DNA from: Roseivirga sp. 4D4
GTDB taxonomy: Bacteria > Bacteroidota > Bacteroidia > Cytophagales > Cyclobacteriaceae
Length of the DNA: 64,000 nucleotides
Direction of reading: 5' to 3'
Assembly: GCF_001747095.1 (NCBI RefSeq)
Contig: NZ_MDGP01000001.1
Location: forward strand, 3,455,001-3,519,000
The notes under the pieces were generated by a model that saw only the letters and a program-made list of their open reading frames with translations, made no database searches and was not told the DNA's origin. Both the position numbers and the translations under genes were made by a program. Shown here one piece after another: positions 58,189 through 64,000 of the stretch. Position 1 is the stretch's first letter; every line of letters starts with the position of its first letter.

Positions 58189-59238
58189 CTATTTAAAGGT
58201 CAGCTTAGCAACGGCCCCTCTTGGTCCTGAAGCCCAGGCTGATTTGCCTGTTTTACTGACCGATACGGCATAGTATTGGCCTTCCATTGGAGTGTAGGCC
58301 TCATCGCCTACGCGATAGTAATCGCAGCTTTGGCGACCAACGGCTAAGATGAGATTATCATCAAATACAGCTATTCCCGATCGGTATCCGCTGGGGCTCT
58401 GACTAGCCATCACCGGAAACCAGCTTTCTCCTTTATCGGTAGTATAGGCAGCATTGATTCTTGTGAGTGAATCCCCACGATAATCGCCTCCGACCATTAG
58501 ACCTTCTTCTTCGTTTTTGAAATCAATAGAAAAAATACCTTGTGTTGGTTCGCCCGACTGAAGAGGCGTAATGGTCTTCGCCCAAGTCTCTCCTTTGTCA
58601 AAGGAATAGAATAGGCTGGCTTCAGGTCCACCAAGACCTATATAAACATTGCTTTCTCCATTGGTTCTTAGGCAGGTACCACTAGCAGCAAATCCCCCTT
58701 GGTTGGGTTTTGATACTGGCCGCTGATCAAAAGGAAGCTCAGACCATGTCTCACCGCCATCTGAAGTTTTAAGGATGAGTAAACGACTATCGATCGCATC
58801 GCCAAAAGCTATTCCCTCCTGATCGTTCCAGAAATCCATAGCATCATAAAAAGTGCCTTCTGCATCGCTAAAATACTTTTGTTCCCAAGTTTGACCACCA
58901 TCGGTAGTTTTGAAAATGAGTGCCGGTAAGCCAGCACTCAATGCAATGGCAGTATTGGCATCAAAGCCTTCTATATCTCTAAAGTCTATGGTCTCTTGAC
59001 CTGGAATACTCACATCTGTCCAGGTAGTGCCACCATCAATGGTACGTATCACTGTGCCACCGCTACCGCTGGCCCAAGCCACTTGATCCGATACTGTAGA
59101 TAGGCCTCTGAGGCTTGCTTCCGTATTAGACGTTTGTGGTTCCCAAGCGGGTACTAAGGCAATTTCCTTCTCCTTTGTTTCTTTGCTTCCGCATGAAACC
59201 AGTGTTACCAATAAGCAAAAGGCTAAAACCTGTCTCAT
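58189..59238 (-). CDS. YCF48/BNR-repeat lipoprotein (beta-propeller)
   Basis: This 349-residue lipoprotein (lipobox VTLVSCGS) is a beta-propeller of the YCF48/HCF136-like kind. Repeats with TxDGGxTW are clear: RTIDGGTTWTDV, KTTDGGQTWEQK, KTSDGGETWSEL, YSFDKGETWAKT and YTTDKGESWFPV. In Bacteroidota such proteins are annotated as oxidoreductases or photosystem stability factor relatives without known function; they are probably assembly scaffolds on the membrane. The start overlaps the stop of the upstream LolA-like lipoprotein gene by 4 nt, so the two are a pair. Confidence 0.85.
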   Translation of the reverse strand: MRQVLAFCLLVTLVSCGSKETKEKEIALVPAWEPQTSNTEASLRGLSTVSDQVAWASGSGGTVIRTIDGGTTWTDVSIPGQETIDFRDIEGFDANTAIALSAGLPALIFKTTDGGQTWEQKYFSDAEGTFYDAMDFWNDQEGIAFGDAIDSRLLILKTSDGGETWSELPFDQRPVSKPNQGGFAASGTCLRTNGESNVYIGLGGPEASLFYSFDKGETWAKTITPLQSGEPTQGIFSIDFKNEEEGLMVGGDYRGDSLTRINAAYTTDKGESWFPVMASQSPSGYRSGIAVFDDNLILAVGRQSCDYYRVGDEAYTPMEGQYYAVSVSKTGKSAWASGPRGAVAKLTFK

Positions 59239-60041
59239 TCGCTGGTATTGGCTGGCTTCAGTGTTGGTTTCTCAGCAGAGGTATAAACACTTTCAGGAAG
59301 TTCATCGAAGACCATAATGTCTTCCATTTTTCCACGACCTCTGCTGCCAGAGAGCATAATGTCCTCGTATTTGGCATACTCAATCCAAGGGTTCACGAAC
59401 TGAGGAGCCTCAGTTGATGTATTAGGGTAGTAGGCCCACTGGCTTACTAGTTTGGTTTCTTTATCGACCCAGACATAGTACATGTTTTGAGGCGTTCTGC
59501 CTACACCCTCGAAGGTCAGGTTGAGTTTGTCTGCAGCTCTACCATCTTCGGTGGCTTCTTCACCCACGTACTTTAATGTAACGCCCGAATCTTTAAGCTT
59601 GTAAGGCATCACCAACCAATAGGAGTCATTGATCCAGATACTTTTGCCTCTGTTGACAAGTACCTGCATGGAATCAGCATTTACTTCAATTTCATTTCCT
59701 TCACGGAATACTTTTCCTGTATCGTCATTAATATTGATCAGGTAAGTGGACTCACCCGAGTCGATTCTTACATTACCTGTCCATTTATCCCAAATGAGTT
59801 CTCGTCTGCCGAAGAAGTTCCAACAGATGTGTCTTGTGTCGTCCCATGCTTTTCTTCCGCCCATGGCTTCCATTACCTCATCGGCAATGGCAATGGCTTT
59901 CGCATCAGAGCCAGCCATATTGAAGCCTTCGGCAGGAGGATTGCCATAGACAGTTTCAGTATTGGTCTCTGAAGCTGAGTTACAGCCTACAAATCCGATG
60001 ATCGCTAATGTCAAGAAAAGAAAGAAGTGCTTGAGTTTCAT
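59235..60041 (-). CDS. LolA-like lipoprotein of unknown function
   Basis: This 268-residue lipoprotein (lipobox IIGFVGCNS) is mainly beta, with AIADEVMEAMGGRKAWDDTR, VFREGNEIEV and NMYYVWVDKETKLVSQWAYY. This pattern, ending with a discussion-like loop SRGRGKMEDIMVFDELPESV, recalls LolA/outer-membrane lipoprotein-sorting folds found in many Bacteroidota proteins without assigned function. It heads a two-gene unit with the YCF48-like lipoprotein, overlapping by 4 nt. It is divergent from the permease gene at 60196. Confidence 0.75.
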   Translation of the reverse strand: MKLKHFFLFLTLAIIGFVGCNSASETNTETVYGNPPAEGFNMAGSDAKAIAIADEVMEAMGGRKAWDDTRHICWNFFGRRELIWDKWTGNVRIDSGESTYLININDDTGKVFREGNEIEVNADSMQVLVNRGKSIWINDSYWLVMPYKLKDSGVTLKYVGEEATEDGRAADKLNLTFEGVGRTPQNMYYVWVDKETKLVSQWAYYPNTSTEAPQFVNPWIEYAKYEDIMLSGSRGRGKMEDIMVFDELPESVYTSAEKPTLKPANTSE

Positions 60042-60195
60042 AGTACCTGATTTTCGGTCAAGTTAGGAAGTTCAGCTTTACGGTTCAATCCATTGATCAG
60101 ACTTTTGACTGTAACCTATAGGCAATTGGTGTCATCCAATTTGATGGGCAATTCTGTAATCGCTTACATTGCTCTTTAACTCAAACAAAACGGTC

Positions 60196-62571
60196 ATGCT
60201 CAAAAATTACTTCAAAATTGCCCTTAGGAGCCTTATGAGGCACAAGGGATATTCATTTATCAACGTATTCGGATTAACTGTTGGCATTGCTGCCGCAACT
60301 CTGATTTTGCTTTATGCGCAAAGTGAACTCAGCTATGACAAAATGCATAGCCAAGGAGAACAGATTCAATTACTGTATAAGGAAAGGGTTACTCCTACCG
60401 GAACTCAAGACACCTATGATACATGGGCGCCAACCTTGGAGGCTTTGAAATCAGATTATAGCGAGGTTTTGGATGGTGCACGCCTAACGAATAATCCGAT
60501 ATGGTTAAATGTTGGTGAAAAGAGGTTTCTGGAAAATGTGATTCTAACCGACCCCTCTTTCTTTACGCTTTTTGATTACTCCCTTAAGGTGGGAAGCAGG
60601 GAATCGGTGCTGGAGAACTTGAATTCTATTGTAATTAGCCAAGACGTTGCCGATCGCCTTTTTCCGGATGAAGACCCGATAGGAAAAACCATCGATGCCG
60701 CATCATTGGACAATCAATATATCGTAACAGGGATTTTGGGAGACATACCCTACAATACCAGGCTTCAACCAGAGGTGGTGATCCCAATTCAAAGCCATCC
60801 CCAGTATGAGGGGATTGCCGGCAACTGGAATTCCTCTTTTTTAGAAACATACCTATTGCTACAACCAGGAACTGACATTGCAGCACTGGAAACTAAGTTT
60901 GAAGACTTCATTGCTAAAATCTGGAATGCTGAAACAGCGGCTAATACAAATTTCAAGCTGCTGAACTTACTTGATGTCTACGATCGGTTTAATGAGAATA
61001 GACAGTATGCCTACATTTTGCTCACCGTGGCCATAGTTATCTTGACAATCGCCTCTATCAATTTTATGAATCTTGCTACAGCACGATCCATGGAACGGGC
61101 AAAAGAAGCAGGCATGCGAAAAGTTTTAGGGGCACTCAGAGGTCAAATGATCGCTCAGTACCTGATCGAATCCATGACGATTACCTTCTTCTCTCTGACC
61201 TTTGGTGTTATCCTTGCTGCACTTTTGCTGCCAAGCTTCAACAATTTCTATAATGTAGCGCTAACACTGAACTTGCTCGAAAATCCACTACAGCTAGGAT
61301 TATTGGTTGGAATTGGCCTCTTCATAGGTTTGTCTTCAGGGCTATACCCTGCTCTGTACCTAACCTCATTGAAGAGTGTGGATTCTCTGAAAGGCAAAGT
61401 ACTCAAGGCTCGTCCAATGGGTAAATTTGTAAGGAATAGTCTGGTGGTATTACAATTCGTTTTCTCCATTCTCTTGATTGTGGGGACCCTTGTGATCAGC
61501 AAGCAGGTGAATTATATGAAGAATAAGGACATGTCATTTAACAAGGCTAATCTCTTGGTATTACCCATAAGTCTTAGTGACTTTCCAAATGAGGCGGAAG
61601 GGACCGATCGGCTTAACAACTTTAGAAATAGTCTGAGAAATCATAGTTCGGTAGCCTCATTGAATGCCACCTCTTCACTACCTGGAAATTTTCCTGGAAG
61701 ATTCACTTTTGTAGTTCCTGATGGTTTCACAAGAGAGCAAAGGTTACGGATGCGTTTTACGTATGTAGACCATGATTTTTTCTCGAATTTTCAGATAGAG
61801 TTGAAACAGGGGCGTGACTTTATTCCCGATAGTGAGCAAGACAGAACAGGGTCTGCTATTGTCAACCAAGCCGCGATGGATGCCTTTGGATGGACAGATA
61901 TTGATGAGAAGTACCTGAATTTCGGTAGCCGAAAAATGAAGGTCATTGCGGTCTCAGAAAACTATAACTATCAGTCGCTGGCCAATGAAGTCGCTCCTGT
62001 GATTCATTATTACAGACGACCAACTAATGGAATTCATGGGTTTACTGTGGCTCGTGTTCAGGAGGGAAGAGCGCAAGACGCGGTCGAATTGGCACGAACG
62101 GAATGGCAGTCTGCTTTACCCAATGTGCCTTTTGACTATTACTTTCTTGACGATCAATTTGCACAGCTCTATGAGCAAGAGGACCGTTTGACCGGTGCGA
62201 TTGGGGCCTTCTCCGTGGTGGCCATTATCATTGCGTCTTTGGGTTTATTGGGACTATCATCCCTAATGACGACTCAAAGGACCAAGGAAATCGGTATTCG
62301 CAAGGTATTGGGTTCTTCGGTATTCGGTATCGTCAGACTACTCTCCAGTGCTTTTACGAGAATGGTTTTGCTTGCCTTTGTTATTTCAGTACCACTGGCG
62401 GTTTACGGTCTGAATATATGGCTTGATAGTTTCGCCTATCAAACGGAAATAGGAATACTCGTCTTTATAGTTGCGCTTCTGAGCACCTTTGGGGTGGCCA
62501 TGCTGACTGTAGGTTTCCAAACTGTGAAGGCAGCTACAGCCAATCCCATACAGTCCATGCGGTATGAATAG
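60196..62571 (+). CDS. FtsX-like ABC permease (no prefix domain)
   Basis: This 791-residue protein is a MacB-like permease with TM at about 22-42, periplasmic domains, TM helices at about 275-395, 420-440 and in the last 130 residues. The coupling motifs are ERAKEAGMRKVLGA and QRTKEIGIRKVLGSS, and it ends SMRYE. The ATG at 60196 (MLKNYFKIALRSLMRHKG) fits the family; the frame is open nine codons further to a TTG. It is the only FtsX-like gene here on the + strand and has no regulator next to it. Substrate and ATPase partner are unknown. Confidence 0.92.
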   Translation: MLKNYFKIALRSLMRHKGYSFINVFGLTVGIAAATLILLYAQSELSYDKMHSQGEQIQLLYKERVTPTGTQDTYDTWAPTLEALKSDYSEVLDGARLTNNPIWLNVGEKRFLENVILTDPSFFTLFDYSLKVGSRESVLENLNSIVISQDVADRLFPDEDPIGKTIDAASLDNQYIVTGILGDIPYNTRLQPEVVIPIQSHPQYEGIAGNWNSSFLETYLLLQPGTDIAALETKFEDFIAKIWNAETAANTNFKLLNLLDVYDRFNENRQYAYILLTVAIVILTIASINFMNLATARSMERAKEAGMRKVLGALRGQMIAQYLIESMTITFFSLTFGVILAALLLPSFNNFYNVALTLNLLENPLQLGLLVGIGLFIGLSSGLYPALYLTSLKSVDSLKGKVLKARPMGKFVRNSLVVLQFVFSILLIVGTLVISKQVNYMKNKDMSFNKANLLVLPISLSDFPNEAEGTDRLNNFRNSLRNHSSVASLNATSSLPGNFPGRFTFVVPDGFTREQRLRMRFTYVDHDFFSNFQIELKQGRDFIPDSEQDRTGSAIVNQAAMDAFGWTDIDEKYLNFGSRKMKVIAVSENYNYQSLANEVAPVIHYYRRPTNGIHGFTVARVQEGRAQDAVELARTEWQSALPNVPFDYYFLDDQFAQLYEQEDRLTGAIGAFSVVAIIIASLGLLGLSSLMTTQRTKEIGIRKVLGSSVFGIVRLLSSAFTRMVLLAFVISVPLAVYGLNIWLDSFAYQTEIGILVFIVALLSTFGVAMLTVGFQTVKAATANPIQSMRYE

Positions 62572-62591
62572 GGTATTAATGAATTAGACTG

Positions 62592-62618
62592 AAGCCATCT
62601 TTCAAGGTGGCTTTTTTT
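62592..62618 (+). terminator. Rho-independent terminator of the permease gene
   Basis: AAGCCATCTT (62592-62601) pairs with AAGGTGGCTT (62604-62613) with one G-U pair, closing on a tight loop, and a T run follows. Confidence 0.75.
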
Positions 62619-62778
62619 ATGTCCAAAAACTTGTTTTGACATAGTTTCAACAGTTCAGTCCAGAAAGATTACAGTTCATTTCACTTGGGTTTTTTGTTGT
62701 ATACAATCTTTTCATCATTGTATTGTCAATCCGCCACTAACAACAAGGTGGGTTTACCAAAAGTCAAAAACTCAAGTT

Positions 62779-62812
62779 TCAGGTGTGGGTTGGTCGCCCA
62801 CCAAGCACCTGA
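62779..62812 (+). promoter_or_regulatory. Stable hairpin just upstream of the DSDHY-repeat gene
   Basis: TCAGGTG (62779-62785) pairs with CACCTGA (62806-62812), and inside it GGG (62787-62789) can pair with CCC (62797-62799). The structure ends 24 nt before the ATG, without a T run, so it is more likely a leader element than a terminator. The rest of the 265-bp spacer holds the preceding terminator and nothing else I can name. Confidence 0.4.
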
Positions 62813-62836
62813 GACAAAAACAAAAAGATTACGATT

Positions 62837-64000
62837 ATGAAAGCTCAAAAAATGAAGAATAGAAGTATTATCATGGGAATAGCGATCGCCTTACTAGCGA
62901 TTTTTTCATTGGTCAATGATTCGCATGCCCAAAGAAGTAAAAGCTCAACTACTGTTACCTCTTCGGGAGGTAAGTCAACAACAATTTCGTCATCAAAGAA
63001 CGGTGCTCACACCTTCACTCACAAAACGGGGTCTCAAAGCCTCAATGTGGAATATGAAGGTGAGATTGAATTTGCCGAGGATGACAAGTCTATTAAATCT
63101 ATCTCCAGAGGAGGTTACCTCTTCATCAGAAAAACCTCTTTCGGAAAAAGAAGAGAGGTTTTGGCTGAGCCAAATTCTGATGGTACGGTAGAATATGAAT
63201 ACAGAGTTGGCAGAAGAAAAGAAGAGTGGGGCAAAGAAGCTGAGGAATTCCTGGCTGATATGTTGCTCGAAGTTATCAGAACCACTGGTATTGGTGCAGA
63301 AAGCCGTGTTGAAAGGTTTTACAAGAAAGGTGGCCTTGATGCAGTTTTAGATGAAGTCAGTGATATCAGAAGTGATTACGTAAGCCAAATCTATTTGAAA
63401 GTACTTCTTGAGGATCAAGATCTGAATGATAATGAATTAGAAAAGCTTGCAGGCTATGTGCCAAGAGAGTTAGACTCTGATCATTACATCACTGAGGTAT
63501 TCAAAGATCATAGCGATAAGTTCTTTAAGAATGAGAAGACGACAGAAGCCTTCTTAAATGCGATTGATCGCATGGACTCTGATCACTACGTGTCTGTTAT
63601 ACTTAAAAGAGCGATGAGAGAAGATTTGAGTGAAGCGGCTACCATCAAGGTGCTTGCTGCTGCTGAGATTATGGATTCGGATCACTACAAGACAAATGTT
63701 TTCCAGGACTTACTAAAGCGTAGAGATTTGAGTGATAATCTGATCGATCAAATCGTTAAGTCTGCCGCAGATATTGATTCTGACCACTATGCTACTATCG
63801 TCTTAAAGAAGGCTTTGGACCGTCCTAACCTTTCTGATAAAGCGTTCGAGAACTTAATGGATGCGGTATCTAATATCGATTCTGACCACTATACCACTGA
63901 GACGTTTAAGTCAATGCTAAACTCTCGACAGGTTTCAGATAAAGTAGTAGAAGCTGTGATGAGCAAGTTAGAGTACATGGATTCTGATCACTATAGAAAC
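62837..64000 (+). CDS. Exported helical-repeat protein with DSDHY repeats (cut by window edge)
   Basis: The visible 388 codons run off the right edge with the frame open. A signal peptide (ending NDSHAQ, about residue 32) is followed by a Ser/Thr-rich linker and a small beta part (LNVEYEGEIEFAEDDKSIKS, then YLFIRKT). From about residue 178 on the protein is a series of helical units of 33-35 residues, each starting with (I/M)DSDHY: Asp213, 247, 280, 314, 348 and 382, with a first weaker copy at 178 (RSDYV). Units of the form SDYxxxxxL are known in some bacterial proteins with HEAT-like folds; the role is not known. The start is ATG 62837, or ATG 62852, which leaves a shorter signal peptide. 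Confidence 0.85.
   Translation, partial: MKAQKMKNRSIIMGIAIALLAIFSLVNDSHAQRSKSSTTVTSSGGKSTTISSSKNGAHTFTHKTGSQSLNVEYEGEIEFAEDDKSIKSISRGGYLFIRKTSFGKRREVLAEPNSDGTVEYEYRVGRRKEEWGKEAEEFLADMLLEVIRTTGIGAESRVERFYKKGGLDAVLDEVSDIRSDYVSQIYLKVLLEDQDLNDNELEKLAGYVPRELDSDHYITEVFKDHSDKFFKNEKTTEAFLNAIDRMDSDHYVSVILKRAMREDLSEAATIKVLAAAEIMDSDHYKTNVFQDLLKRRDLSDNLIDQIVKSAADIDSDHYATIVLKKALDRPNLSDKAFENLMDAVSNIDSDHYTTETFKSMLNSRQVSDKVVEAVMSKLEYMDSDHYRN

Noticed and set aside
62916..63191. 91-codon open frame near the right end
   Set aside because: It is out of frame with the signal peptide and DSDHY repeats of the long open frame starting at 62837, which is clearly the real gene.
1..64000. tRNA, rRNA, insertion sequence, prophage or CRISPR
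   Set aside because: None seen by eye in any intergenic space; no transposase, integrase or phage gene among the open frames. A covariance-model scan would be needed to exclude small RNAs.

Overview
The window looks like a chromosome segment from a marine or aquatic gliding bacterium of the Bacteroidota, most likely order Cytophagales (Roseivirga/Fulvivirga-like; the genus is a guess). Supporting signs are a giant SprB-type adhesin with a type B C-terminal sorting domain next to a PorP/SprF gene (type IX secretion), Bacteroidota-type promoters (TTG-N17-TAnnTTTG), weak Shine-Dalgarno signals, many lipoproteins, AraC regulators of Bacteroidota type, and many FtsX-like ABC permeases without partner ATPases.

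Layout. 1-1.7 kb: start of a surface lipoprotein (cut by the window edge) and a MoxR AAA ATPase. 2.1-14.2 kb: the 2962-residue repeat adhesin, PorP/SprF, a single-domain asparaginase-like protein and an S8 protease, all on the + strand and closed by a strong terminator. 14.4-22.9 kb: an FtsX-like permease, a possible small RNA, a small membrane protein, an NTF2-like protein, and a set of SDR oxidoreductases, a Cys-nucleophile hydrolase and two AraC regulators. 23.0-26.9 kb: an AT-rich two-gene ATPase cassette on the opposite strand from its neighbours. It is preceded by three 16-bp direct repeats and flanked on the left by a truncated copy of the gene that is intact on its right; it looks like inserted accessory DNA. 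27-33 kb: an NTF2-like protein, a membrane-bound AraC regulator with no ordinary start codon, a DASS transporter, pirin and acetyl-CoA synthetase.

33.2-35.7 kb holds an easily missed two-gene unit. A 46-codon gene encodes a double-glycine leader peptide with an extremely arginine-rich core of about +13 charge bounded by two cysteines. It is followed without a gap by a peptidase-containing (C39) ABC exporter. 35.7-52.6 kb is a run of six FtsX-like permeases, five with N-terminal permease-prefix domains, controlled by two intact PadR regulators. The remains of a third PadR gene still carry the shared operator box.

52.7-64 kb is mostly housekeeping: DinB-like protein, RecF, pyruvate dehydrogenase E1 alpha, a membrane-anchored TPR protein, lumazine synthase and aspartate kinase. 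Then follow two lipoproteins, another FtsX-like permease, and the start of a protein built from 34-residue DSDHY repeats that runs off the right edge.

The best candidates for an undescribed system are (1) the cationic GG-leader peptide with its exporter and (2) the tandem ATPase cassette. All functions are read from motifs; no database search was possible.
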